Source: Gemmatimonadota bacterium
GTDB lineage: Bacteria; Gemmatimonadota; Gemmatimonadetes; Gemmatimonadales; Gemmatimonadaceae
Direction of reading: 5' to 3'
Length of the DNA stretch: 64,000 bases
Assembly: GCA_016712265.1 (NCBI GenBank)
Contig: JADJRJ010000031.1
Span: 744,001 to 808,000, forward strand
Part shown: positions 15,143-23,558 of the stretch, one piece after another
How the letters are laid out: the number at the start of each line of letters is the position of its first letter
How positions within the stretch are numbered: position 1 is the first letter of the stretch
Translations under genes and position numbers: made by a program
Notes under the pieces: generated by a model
What the model saw: the letters and a program-made list of their open reading frames with translations, nothing else
What the model was told of the DNA's origin: nothing
The model's database searches: none

Positions 15143-17407
15143 ATGTCACTGCTGCCCAGATGGGCGCCGCGACGCGTCGTCTTCATTGCCCTCGTCGCCG
15201 CTCCCCTTGCCCTCGACGCCCAGGCTCTCCGGGTAACCGGCGAGGTGCGTCATGCCGACTCAAAGCTCCCCGTCGTTGGGGTTCGCGTCACGGCGGCCTT
15301 GCGCGCGGTGGCCACCGATTCCCTTGGTCGGTTTGCCATCGACGCCCCGACTGATACCACCACCATCACCCTTCAGCGACTGGGGTTCCGCACCATCGTG
15401 CTGATGGCGCGGCTCGCCGGCGGCACGATCGAGCTGGAGCCGCAGCCGACCCTCCTGAATGAAGTGGTCGTGGCGGCCCGAGGTACCGACCTTGGCGCCG
15501 CAAGCGCCCTGAGCAGTGGCGCCGTGTTCCGCACGGCCGTTGGCGAACGGGGAGGGAGCTCACTCGCCGAGCGGCTGGAGGGGGTGGAAGGGCTGGCGGT
15601 GCAGCGCATGGGGGAGTGGGGGTCTCGTGCCCTGTTGCGTGGGCTCGGAGGGGAGCGGCTCACCGTGATGGTGGATGGGGCGCGCCTGAACCGGGCCTGC
15701 ACCTTTGGCATGGACCAGGGGCTGTCGACAGTGGCTGCCGGGAGCGTCGAGCGTGTCGAGGTGCTCTCCGGTCCGGGATCCACGTTGTATGGCTCGGGGA
15801 ACGTGGGCGGGGTGATCAACGTGGTCACGCGTCGACCGCCGGCGACAGAGGGCTGGAATGGTGAGCTGCGGCTGGGTGGTTCGTCCGCCGTGCCGGGCGC
15901 GACGCTGGGCGGGGCCCTCGGCGGACGGCGCGGTCGCGTCGACGCGATGGTGACGGCGGATGTCGCCTCGTTTGGAGACTACCGGTCAGGTGTTGGTCGC
16001 GTGGACGGGTCGTCCTATCGTGACGGGAACTTCGCGGCGACGCTCGGCCTGGCGCCGACCCCAGCCCAGCGCATTGCGCTTCAGTCAACCCTGTACGAGG
16101 GCCGGGACATCGGGTGGCCTGCGATGGCTGGCGCGGCGATTCCCCTTGAGCGACGCCTGCAGTTCGCCACCGACTACGGGTGGCAGGTGGGACGCGGCGT
16201 CGTCGATGCCTTCGCGGCGCGGGCGTATGTACAGCGCCTGGACCACCACATGACCATCGACATGTCGATGCCGATGACCGGTACGGGCGGCATGCCGATG
16301 ACGATGCGATCGCTGACCGACGCGCGTTCGCACTCCACGACCTCCGGCGGACGCGCGCAGGTACGGCTCCTGCCCGCCAGCCGCGCGCGGGTGGACCTCG
16401 GACTGGACGCCACACTCTGGGATGCCGAGGCCACGCGATGGAACGAGAGCCTGCGCGTCAGTGGCTCCGGCGCCACCACGCCGGTGAGCCAGGTCGTCCT
16501 TCGCACATGGCCGGCCGTGCGGATGTCTGACCTCGGGGCGTTCTCGCAGGGTGAGGTCGACCTCACTTCACGCCTCGCCGCGACAGGCGGAGTGCGCGTG
16601 GATCGGGTGTCCCGCCGGGCCGACGACCGCACGTCCAGCGACGAGTCGGTCGGGACCGGCAATGTGGGGCTCCGCGCCGTGTTGCCGCACGGCTTCGCGG
16701 CGCGCACCTCGTTAGGCTTTGGCTACCGGGTCCCCGATCCCACGGAGTTGTACGGCGTGGCGCTCCGCCCGGACGGCTTTATTTACCGAGGGTCGCCCAC
16801 GCTGAGCTCCGAGCGGAGCCGCAATCTCGAGGCGACGCTGGCGTGGGACGGACTCACGGAGCGCGGCCGCACTGGCGCGAGCGTGACGCTGTTCCGCAAC
16901 GCGCTTAGCGACCTCATCGCTCCGCGGCTCGCGGTCGGGGACTCCGTGTCCGGCCGGCCGGTGCGTGAGTACGCCAACGTGGCCAATGCCCGGCTGCAGG
17001 GGATGAGTGCGTCGGCGGACGTGGCGTTGTCGGCCGCTGCCACCCTCCGGAGCACGATGACCTGGACGCATGGAGAGAACCTGGCGACGGGGACGCCGCT
17101 CGCCGTGACTCCGCCGCTCGAAGGACTGCTTGCGCTCCGCCTGTCGAGCCCCTGGATGCGCGCGCGGTGGGTCGAGGTGGAATGGAGCGTCGCGGCGCGG
17201 CAGGATCGCATCGCGCAGGATGCGGGTGAACAGGTCGCGCCGGGGTATGGTATCGCGCACCTCCGCGGAGGCGCTCCGGTACTCGGCACCACCGTGCAGG
17301 TGGGGATCGACAACGTGTTCAACCGCGCGTATCGAGCCCACGTGGACCCACTCAGGCTGTTGCGACCCGGGAGGAACGTGTTCGTGCGACTCACGCGGCC
17401 ACTGTAG
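15143..17407 (+). CDS. TonB-dependent outer-membrane receptor, probably for a metal
   Basis: A 754-residue outer-membrane beta-barrel. After a signal peptide ending ALDAQ there is a carboxypeptidase-regulatory-like domain (residues about 28-105), a plug domain (LEGVEGLAVQRMGEWGSRA, LSGPGSTLYGSGNVGGVINVVTRR) and a 22-strand-type barrel ending in aromatic-terminated strands (NVFVRLTRPL). A Met/His-rich loop lies near residues 367-390 (DHHMTIDMSMPM, GGMPMTM), which suggests copper or a copper complex as cargo. The upstream small His/Cys protein supports this. No energiser genes are nearby. Confidence 0.9.
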   Translation: MSLLPRWAPRRVVFIALVAAPLALDAQALRVTGEVRHADSKLPVVGVRVTAALRAVATDSLGRFAIDAPTDTTTITLQRLGFRTIVLMARLAGGTIELEPQPTLLNEVVVAARGTDLGAASALSSGAVFRTAVGERGGSSLAERLEGVEGLAVQRMGEWGSRALLRGLGGERLTVMVDGARLNRACTFGMDQGLSTVAAGSVERVEVLSGPGSTLYGSGNVGGVINVVTRRPPATEGWNGELRLGGSSAVPGATLGGALGGRRGRVDAMVTADVASFGDYRSGVGRVDGSSYRDGNFAATLGLAPTPAQRIALQSTLYEGRDIGWPAMAGAAIPLERRLQFATDYGWQVGRGVVDAFAARAYVQRLDHHMTIDMSMPMTGTGGMPMTMRSLTDARSHSTTSGGRAQVRLLPASRARVDLGLDATLWDAEATRWNESLRVSGSGATTPVSQVVLRTWPAVRMSDLGAFSQGEVDLTSRLAATGGVRVDRVSRRADDRTSSDESVGTGNVGLRAVLPHGFAARTSLGFGYRVPDPTELYGVALRPDGFIYRGSPTLSSERSRNLEATLAWDGLTERGRTGASVTLFRNALSDLIAPRLAVGDSVSGRPVREYANVANARLQGMSASADVALSAAATLRSTMTWTHGENLATGTPLAVTPPLEGLLALRLSSPWMRARWVEVEWSVAARQDRIAQDAGEQVAPGYGIAHLRGGAPVLGTTVQVGIDNVFNRAYRAHVDPLRLLRPGRNVFVRLTRPL

Positions 17408-17436
17408 GATCGGTCGCGGCCTCTGCGCACGGTCGA

Positions 17437-17469
17437 CCCTCTCCGCCATGAGGCCCGGCGGAGGGGGGC
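17437..17469. terminator. Possible terminator hairpin after TonB receptor
   Basis: CTCCGCC (17441-17447) can pair with GGCGGAG (17457-17463), 33 bases past the receptor stop. There is no T-tract, so termination would need Rho. Nothing else is recognised between 17408 and 17647. Confidence 0.3.
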
Positions 17470-17647
17470 CGCCTTGGTGGCGCCACGGCGATGATCAGGG
17501 GGGGGGCCGCAGGACGCCGCGCCCTGCACTCGATCCGACAGCTTGCTGGCATGATGGTCGTCGCCGGCCGGTGGACCATCACCTCATCCCGCGGTTGCAC
17601 CATCGACCACCCTCGCGAGGCCCCGGTCGCGGCCGCAGTATTGAGGG

Positions 17648-20080
17648 ATGATCGCTGCTCTTCTCGATGATGTGCGCACGGCGTTGCGCGCCCTGAGCCG
17701 AAGCCCGCTGTTTGCGGCAGTGGTCCTCGGATCGCTGGCATTGGGGCTCGGCGGCTCCATGGCAGCGTTCGCGATCCTGGACGGCGTGCGGCTGCGTGCG
17801 CTGCCGTTCCCGGATGGCGATCGCCTGGTCTCCCTCAGCGAAGTCCCGGCGGCTGGACCGTCCGCGGCGTGCGGGGCGCGATGCGATGTCTCCTATGCGA
17901 CGTTTGCTGACGTGCTGCGGCGCCACGAGTTCCGCACGCTGGACGCCGTCATCGGCTTCACCGCTGGCGGCAAGGTCTACATGGCAGGGGGGGAGCCGCT
18001 CCCGGTGATGGGTGGGGTGCTCACGCCGGAGGCCTTCAGCCTGTTGGGTGTGACCCCGGTGTTGGGCCGGCCACTGCTGGCTAGTGACGACCAGCTGGGT
18101 GCCCCGCTCGTCACCCTGCTCGCGCACGACTTCTGGACCAACCAGTTCGGCGCGGATCCCACCGTCGTGGGGCGGGTCATCAAGCTCAGCGACTCGCAGT
18201 ACACCGTCGTTGGGGTGATGCCGCCCGGCTTCGACTTCGAGACAGGATCGAAGTTCTGGCTCCCGGCGGTGCCGACCCTCGATCCCAGCACGCGCCCGTC
18301 CATCCGGAGCCTCAGCGTGATTGGCCGCCTGCGCCCGGGGCACACCCTGCGGGACCTCGAGGCCGAGCTGCAGCAGCTTGAGATGCCGGACCAGCGCGGC
18401 CCAGCCGGGCCCACGCGGATGGTGGTCGCGGCGGCTCCGCTGCGCGAGCGGTACGTCGCCGCGGCGCAACAGTACGACCTGATCTTTGCCGGCATGGTTG
18501 GGGGGCTGCTCCTGCTCGCCGTCGCCAACCTGGCGAACCTGACCCTCGTGCGGGCCCTGGACCAACGACGCGAGGTGGCGGTGCGGGCCGCGTTAGGCGC
18601 GTCGCGCAGCCGCCTGGCCAGGCAGTTGGTGGTGCAATATGCCCTCCTGGTGCTGGGCGGCACCGTCGCCGGCGCCCTGGTGGCGCAGTGGTTACTGGGC
18701 GTCCTCGGTTCGGTGGACGTCCTGAACGCGGGCCGCCTCGCCGGGATGCGCCCGCGGGTGGATGCGCACGTGTGGGGATTCGCGGCGGGTTTGGCCCTGT
18801 TGGTCGGTGTCATCCTGTCGATGGCGCCGGTGCGTGTGGCACTCGGCGCCGCCGGCCGCACGGCCTTGCGCGCCGCGGCGGGCAACACGGCCCCGCGCAG
18901 CCGCTGGCAACATGCGCTCCTGGTGCTCCAGGTTGCCCTGGCCTTTGCCCTCGTGTCGAGTGGCGTGTTGCTGCAACGGTCGGCGGTGGCCCTCTCGCAA
19001 GTCTCGTTAGGTTTCGACGCCGACCGCGTGGTGCAGGGGACGCCGAGTTTCCCGCATCCGTGGCGTGTGCCCGGGGCCTACGTGCCGGTCACCGAGCGAC
19101 TGCTGCTCGAGCTGGGGCAGCTGCCTGGTGTGCAGTCGGCCGCCGCGCGCACGACCGTCCCGCGTGGGACCGCCTCCTTCACGGTGGACGGCGGGGCACC
19201 GCTCGACGCGCGGCTGGCGCCGTCCGTGGAGATTGGGGTCACGCCGGGCTACTTCGAGACGCTGCGGGTGCCGGTGTTGCGTGGACGGGCGTTCTCCGCG
19301 GCCGACGTGGCCGGTGGCGCCCCCGTGGCGATGGTCAACGCATGGGCAGCCGCGCGCTGGTGGCCCGGCGCCGATCCGGTCGGCCAGACGGTCCGCGTGG
19401 ACACCGCGTCCGGCGCGGGGACCACGCTGACGATCGTTGGCGTCGTGGCGGATCACCGGGCGGCGACGGCGACGGCCCTGACCACGGAGCTGGGGGCCGA
19501 GCTCTATCGTCCCTGGGCACAGGCGCTGAGTGCCTTTCCGTCGTTTGTCGCCGCGACCTCGGGTGATCCGACGACGCTGTTGCGGCCGTTCCGCGACTTG
19601 CTCGTGCGTCATGTGCCCGATCGTCCCGTCGGGGTGGCGCGCGCGACGGAGGGTTATGAGCTGCAGTGGCGCGGGATGCGCACCAATGCCACCCAGGCCG
19701 GATGGATCGCCGGCGTTGGTGTGGCGATCGCCTGGCTCGGCATTCACGGGATCACGGCGTATCGGGTGCGGCGGCGCACGCGCGAGATCGGCATTCGTGG
19801 CGCGATCGGGGCGTCGCCCGCGCACATCGTGCGGCTCGTCCTCGCCGATGTGGCCGTGTGGGCCCTCGTGGGCCTCGTCCTCGGCCTGCCCCTCGCCCTT
19901 GGCGGGGCACGACTGCTCAGCGGGCTCTTGTACCAGGTGCAGGCGACCGATCCCCGGGTGCTGCTGAGTGTTGGTGGCATCCTCGCCGCGAGCGTCGTGG
20001 CAGCCACCTTCGTCCCCACGCGTCGCGCCCTCCGGATTCCCGCGGTCGACGCCTGTCGCACCGACGAGTCCGGCGGATGA
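17648..20080 (+). CDS. Orphan MacB/FtsX-type ABC permease without PadR prefix
   Basis: An 810-residue inner-membrane protein. It begins directly at the first membrane segment (FAAVVLGSLALGLGGSMAAFAILDG), without the prefix domain of the permease at 1685. Two periplasmic MacB-like domains alternate with FtsX blocks (LLLAVANLANLTLVRALDQR, EVAVRAALGASRSRLARQ near residues 280-330; the second near 690-800 with REIGIRGAIGASPAHIV). No ATPase or PadR gene is adjacent. The ATG at 17648 has GAGGG just before it. Role unknown. Confidence 0.88.
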   Translation: MIAALLDDVRTALRALSRSPLFAAVVLGSLALGLGGSMAAFAILDGVRLRALPFPDGDRLVSLSEVPAAGPSAACGARCDVSYATFADVLRRHEFRTLDAVIGFTAGGKVYMAGGEPLPVMGGVLTPEAFSLLGVTPVLGRPLLASDDQLGAPLVTLLAHDFWTNQFGADPTVVGRVIKLSDSQYTVVGVMPPGFDFETGSKFWLPAVPTLDPSTRPSIRSLSVIGRLRPGHTLRDLEAELQQLEMPDQRGPAGPTRMVVAAAPLRERYVAAAQQYDLIFAGMVGGLLLLAVANLANLTLVRALDQRREVAVRAALGASRSRLARQLVVQYALLVLGGTVAGALVAQWLLGVLGSVDVLNAGRLAGMRPRVDAHVWGFAAGLALLVGVILSMAPVRVALGAAGRTALRAAAGNTAPRSRWQHALLVLQVALAFALVSSGVLLQRSAVALSQVSLGFDADRVVQGTPSFPHPWRVPGAYVPVTERLLLELGQLPGVQSAAARTTVPRGTASFTVDGGAPLDARLAPSVEIGVTPGYFETLRVPVLRGRAFSAADVAGGAPVAMVNAWAAARWWPGADPVGQTVRVDTASGAGTTLTIVGVVADHRAATATALTTELGAELYRPWAQALSAFPSFVAATSGDPTTLLRPFRDLLVRHVPDRPVGVARATEGYELQWRGMRTNATQAGWIAGVGVAIAWLGIHGITAYRVRRRTREIGIRGAIGASPAHIVRLVLADVAVWALVGLVLGLPLALGGARLLSGLLYQVQATDPRVLLSVGGILAASVVAATFVPTRRALRIPAVDACRTDESGG

Positions 20081-20104
20081 CCCTGTACCACCCCGGAGTT
20101 CCCG

Positions 20105-20539
20105 ATGGACATTGAACACGAGCTTGTGGTTGCCGCGCCGATCGACCGCGTGTTTGCCTGCTTCGGCACGGGCCCTGGCCTGGCCGCCTGGTGGACCGAC
20201 GCATCGACGGCCGAGCCGCGACTCGGCGGCCGCTACACGTTCGGGTTCGACGCCGAGCATCAGTGGGCCGGCGTAGTGCGGGTCTACGACGCGCCCCATA
20301 CGATCGAGTGGGAGATGACCGAGACCGCTCCCATGGAAGACTGGCGCGGCACGCGCGTGGGGGCGCGGCTGGTGGCCGAGGGGGATGTCACCCGGCTGCA
20401 CTTCTACCATCGGGGTTGGGACGGCAAGACGGCCCACAAGCGGACTTCGTCGTTTTGCTGGGCGATGTACCTGCGCCTCCTGGCGCGGTTTTGCACCACG
20501 GGCGAGGTGGTCCCTTACGCGCGGCGCGACGACCTCTGA
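20105..20539 (+). CDS. SRPBCC (START-like/AHSA1) domain protein
   Basis: A 144-residue single-domain protein of the helix-grip fold: DIEHELVVAAPIDRVFACFGTGPGLAAWWTDAS is the AHSA1-type start, followed by GGRYTFGFD and the C-terminal helix SSFCWAMYLRLLARF. Family members bind hydrophobic ligands or act as Hsp90 co-chaperone-like proteins; no ligand can be assigned. It follows the permease by 24 bases with GGAG before the ATG, so it is probably cotranscribed. Confidence 0.85.
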   Translation: MDIEHELVVAAPIDRVFACFGTGPGLAAWWTDASTAEPRLGGRYTFGFDAEHQWAGVVRVYDAPHTIEWEMTETAPMEDWRGTRVGARLVAEGDVTRLHFYHRGWDGKTAHKRTSSFCWAMYLRLLARFCTTGEVVPYARRDDL

Positions 20540-20639
20540 GGGGCGTTGCGGGCCTCGGGCGGCAGCTCGCCCGAGCGAGACGTCGACGCGAGTGGTCAAG
20601 ACGCGTCGTGACAGCTTCAGAAACGCGGCGCCAACGGCT

Positions 20640-21280
20640 TCGTCCGCGCGAAATGTTGCACGGACGCCTCAGCACACGACCGACACGCGTGGCACCGTTC
20701 GCGATTCGCGTGCGTACACGAGCGTTTCCGCCTGCACCGGTGAACACACGCGTGTGCACAGCGGCAACTCCGGCGTCGCAGCTCGTCGCGCGCACCGCGC
20801 TCCTGGCATTTCCGCCTGCACCACGACCGTTTCGCGTATGACGATCACCGCGGCCGCCCTCCACACGAGCAATTCCGGGGTCACGCGTCGCAATTCCTGG
20901 CGCCACATCGGCGGCGCGCCCCGATACAGCACCAACTCCGGCCGACACAGCAGCGGTCCGCATGCGCACGCGAGCATTTCCGCCCGACACAGCACCTGCT
21001 CCGGCTGTACCGGGACCAACTCCGGCTATACCGGGACCAACTCCACTGTCACCGCCAGCAAATCGTCACGACACAGCGCCGCTCCCGGTCTGCATGGCCG
21101 TGGCGCGCGTGTAGACGCGAGCATTTCCACCCGACACCGCACCAACTCCGGCCGCACGACTCACGGCGCAGTGATCCAAAGTGGCGCCGCCGCTACACAC
21201 GCCCTCGAAGACAGGGGACACGGCCTCCAAACCAGACGACACGGCGCCGAACCCGGTGTCGCGCTGGCCGAAACCGACCG
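20640..21280. repeat. Diverged 21-bp tandem repeat tract (about 30 units)
   Basis: From about 20640 to 21280 the sequence has a strict 21-base period. The clearest neighbours are CTCCGGCTGTACCGGGACCAA and its near-copy at 21000-21040; other units share TTCCGCC/CTCCGGC plus GACACAG cores. In one plus frame every unit is a heptapeptide ending mostly in NS, IS or VS (GCTGTNS, GYTGTNS, ARHSTCS); that frame stays open from before 20540 to 21650. On the minus strand a Gly/Ala/Val-rich heptad frame is also open but broken by a TGA at 21066. Whether either frame is translated is not decidable here. Nothing else is recognised between 20540 and 21670. Confidence 0.8.
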
Positions 21281-21692
21281 GCAGATCAGCCCGTCCGCGC
21301 GCGCAGAGCCCGCAGACGTGGTACTTCAAGCGATTTCGGCGAAGCGTGCGGTCGCGCGCACGGACCCCATCCCCACGGCGCCGTGCATGGCCTTCGCGCA
21401 CCCGTTCCCTTGCCTGCGCACGCTCGGCCGCCAGCGTGTCCCGTGCGTACCCCGGGTCCAACCACTCGGCGCTCGACCGACTGGCGCAACGTCTGGCCAA
21501 TGGCTCCCGACCACTGCTGGCAATGGGGGTGACCGCGGCCTGCTCCAACGCGAGCGCCCCCACGACTCATGTCTACGGGGGGTCGGACGTGCAACCACTT
21601 CAGGAGAACACCGGGTTCGGGTTGTCACGACTCCCACGGCTCATGGGTAGGAGCCTCGGGGAATCCCGGGTGTCTTGACGTCGCACACGGCG

Positions 21693-21722
21693 TGCGCATC
21701 TTTCGTGCACGGGTTATGCGCA
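21693..21722. promoter_or_regulatory. Inverted repeat upstream of DUF6364/PIN pair, probable antitoxin operator
   Basis: TGCGCAT (21693-21699) and ATGCGCA (21716-21722) are inverted copies 16 bases apart, ending 13 bases before the antitoxin ATG. A TTGACG (-35-like) lies at 21675-21680. Autorepression by the antitoxin is the usual scheme. Confidence 0.5.
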
Positions 21723-21735
21723 TCCCCTGAGGCCC

Positions 21736-21990
21736 ATGGCTCACACCGTCAAGAAACCGCGTAACCTGACCTTGGACGACGAAGCCATGGCGCGCGGTGA
21801 GCGCTATAGCCGGAAGCACGGCACCAGCATCTCACGTCTGGTCGGCGACTTCCTCCGCTCGCTTCCGCTCGGGCCCTCACCGGCGGCACTGTCGCCGGCG
21901 GTGCGCAGGCTGCTCGGCGTTGCCGCGGGCAAGGATGTCGACGCGCGCACGTATCGATCGCATCTCGTTCGCAAGTACGGCAAGCGGTAG
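21736..21990 (+). CDS. DUF6364-type antitoxin
   Basis: An 84-residue protein: KKPRNLTLDDEAMARGERYSRKHGTSISRLVGDFLRSLP matches the RHH-like DUF6364 antitoxin pattern, followed by a C-terminal segment with YRSHLVRKYGKR. It is immediately followed by a PIN-domain gene whose GTG uses the last base of its TAG, so the two are translationally coupled. It lies at the left edge of the accessory island. Confidence 0.85.
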   Translation: MAHTVKKPRNLTLDDEAMARGERYSRKHGTSISRLVGDFLRSLPLGPSPAALSPAVRRLLGVAAGKDVDARTYRSHLVRKYGKR

Positions 21991-22472
21991 TGGCCGAGCG
22001 ACGTCGGCGGGCTCGCGTTGCGGAGGGCGAGGGGCTGCTCGAACGGACGCTCCTCCTGTTTGATACGAATGTCATCCTGGATGTCGTGTTGGCGCGTGAT
22101 CCGTGGAGCGACGACGCGGCCGCGCTCCTCGACGCCTCTGCCCGGGGTGACATTGTTGGCTTGGTCGCGGGCCACACCCTCACCACTGTCCACTACCACG
22201 TGGAACGGGCGCGCGACCGTCGCACGGCGACGACCGCGGTGAATGACCTGTTGCAGGTCGTAACCGTGGTGCCCCTGGACAGCGCGGATTTTCATCGGGC
22301 CCTTTCGCTGGGCCTGCGCGAATTCGAGGATGCCGTTCAAGTGGCCGCTTGCCTGAGGGCGGGTGCGCATTTTCTCATAACCCGAAACGCGCGGGACTTT
22401 CGCGGTACTTCCGTCGCGGTGCGTTCACCCTCCGAGGCGAGAGGTCTTATTCCCAGAAACGCGGCAGAGTGA
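21990..22472 (+). CDS. PIN-domain toxin partnered with DUF6364 antitoxin
   Basis: About 160 residues from the GTG at 21990 (the first 15 or so may be untranslated if a later start is used). The PIN core reads LLLFDTNVILDVVLARDPWSDDAAALLDAS (first Asp), then ALSLGLREFEDAVQVAACLRAGAHFLITRNARDF with the acidic E-D pair and the T/N-R-x-x-DF end. A predicted ribonuclease. It ends 36 bases before the Rhs-core fragment. Confidence 0.85.
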   Translation: MAERRRRARVAEGEGLLERTLLLFDTNVILDVVLARDPWSDDAAALLDASARGDIVGLVAGHTLTTVHYHVERARDRRTATTAVNDLLQVVTVVPLDSADFHRALSLGLREFEDAVQVAACLRAGAHFLITRNARDFRGTSVAVRSPSEARGLIPRNAAE

Positions 22473-22504
22473 ATGGGTGAGCCTACGATAGTCGCTAAAA
22501 GCAC

Positions 22505-22608
22505 GAGTACGATCCGAAGAGCGGGCGATTCACGCAAGAAGATCCCATTGGCCTCGCCGGCGGCCTCAACCTCTACGGCTGCGCCGGCGGCGATCCGGTT
22601 CTTGCCTA
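22505..22608 (+). pseudogene. Rhs core fragment (third copy, orphan)
   Basis: In one plus frame the stretch reads YDPKSGRFTQEDPIGLAG then GLNLYGCAGGDPVLA and stops. This is the Rhs core signature just before the toxin tip, diverged from the two core copies at 23.6 and 30.4 kb (GCAGG where they have GYANG). Nothing toxin-like follows: its TAA lies within the first box of the attC-like site. It is a remnant of another Rhs gene or a displaced tip. Confidence 0.75.
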
Positions 22609-22670
22609 ACCGACGCGTGTACCCGTCGGCGCGATACCATCGCGCCGCAGGTGAAGCTCAAGGGTTAGGC
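22606..22670. other. attC-like integron recombination site 1
   Basis: GCCTAAC (22606-22612, RYYYAAC box) and GTTAGGC (22664-22670, GTTRRRY box) are exact complements 65 bases end to end, the typical attC length. Between them a perfect stem CGGCGCGAT / ATCGCGCCG forms with a 3-base loop. The outer part of the hairpin pairs only loosely. No integron integrase gene is in the window. Confidence 0.55.
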
Positions 22671-22680
22671 CCATGGGCGA

Positions 22681-23058
22681 TCAAAGAGGATTAATTGCGG
22701 ACCTGTATGTCTCAACGCTCGTCGCAGAGCGCGTGGAGTCGAAGTGAACTAATACGGTAATACTCCATTTGCGACCTACCTTCCCGGTCGAATCGCGGAC
22801 TGATGCACCGATCTCCGAGCGCCTCTCGTCGAAGGGGTCAACACTCAAGCGCCCTCCTCCAACGAACCTTAGCTCGCGGAGCCGCCGCTCCACCTCCGGC
22901 GGCTCTTGACCTAGAACCCCAGACTGTATTACCACGCCCTTAACTGCTTCCGGGGTGGGATCTGTGCTGCGGCAGGCCGCTTGTAAGCCAGCTGCAACGA
23001 GAATCGCGACTCTCCACGCTCGGCCTTGGGGCTTTGCTGACATCTGGTTTGGATGCAC
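22681..23058 (-). CDS. Small lipoprotein, candidate immunity protein for Rhs tip A
   Basis: About 125 residues from the GTG at 23058 (an ATG five codons later is as likely). A basic N-terminus, a hydrophobic stretch (VAILVAAGLQAAC) and the lipobox LQAAC mark a lipoprotein. The mature part has mixed alpha/beta character (VEYRRLRELRF-like, SITVLVHFDSTRSA) and matches nothing I recognise. The first G of its GTG is the last base of the Rhs stop TAG, so it is translationally coupled to the toxin. Position directly after the Rhs tip is where immunity genes sit; a periplasmic lipoprotein would suit a toxin acting in the envelope. Function is inference. Confidence 0.6.
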   Translation of the reverse strand: MHPNQMSAKPQGRAWRVAILVAAGLQAACRSTDPTPEAVKGVVIQSGVLGQEPPEVERRLRELRFVGGGRLSVDPFDERRSEIGASVRDSTGKVGRKWSITVLVHFDSTRSATSVETYRSAINPL

Positions 23059-23060
23059 TA

Positions 23061-23558
23061 GGGAAGGAGGTTCACGTTGCCGGCGACGGCTCGCCGGTTC
23101 AATGAACGATAGGGAAGGCCTGATCGAAGCAGCATCGTGTTAACTACCGAGTTACTGTTCGCCGAAAACGTGTGGTACCCGATTCTTCGAGCGTTGATAG
23201 CGGCAGCGGTACCTTCCAAGGAGGCGTTGATGTCATCGCAAGGTTCCTGGTTGTCCACCACCGGTGAATCATAGGAAACAGCGCTCGGATTCTCGTAGTC
23301 ACGAGCACCCCACGCCGAGTACGATTCGGCGCGAATCCTGCCAAAAGACGAGTTGTCCGCAGCCTTGGAGTCTGCACCACCCGCGTCGGCGGCCCGCCCA
23401 GACGAAGTCTTCGAGGAATTGCTCGCCCGTTCACTCCATGTATCGGTGGTAGGCCCGCCTCGGTACACCGTAGCCGTGTTGTCGGGGCTCGTCACGGTGA
23501 TGAACGCATGCCTACCCAAGCTACGGACTCGGGTGTATCCAACTTGGACTTTGCAAGT
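23061..23558 (-). other. Rhs tip A: probable NlpC/papain-like toxin domain
   Basis: The region after DPFG is in one intact frame. It has RHAFITVTSPDNTATVYRGGP near its start and YHTFSANSNSVVNTMLLRSG near its end. This order (His-x-x-I early with a GGP turn, then an Asn/Ser-rich NSNS helix start) resembles permuted NlpC/P60 or papain-like hydrolase tips of other polymorphic toxins, which act on peptides or the cell wall. The position where many such enzymes have a catalytic Cys is Ser or Asn here, so activity is uncertain. Confidence 0.45.

Noticed and set aside
20640..21280. CRISPR array
   Set aside because: The period is 21 bp with diverged units and no distinction between constant repeats and unique spacers; no cas genes nearby.
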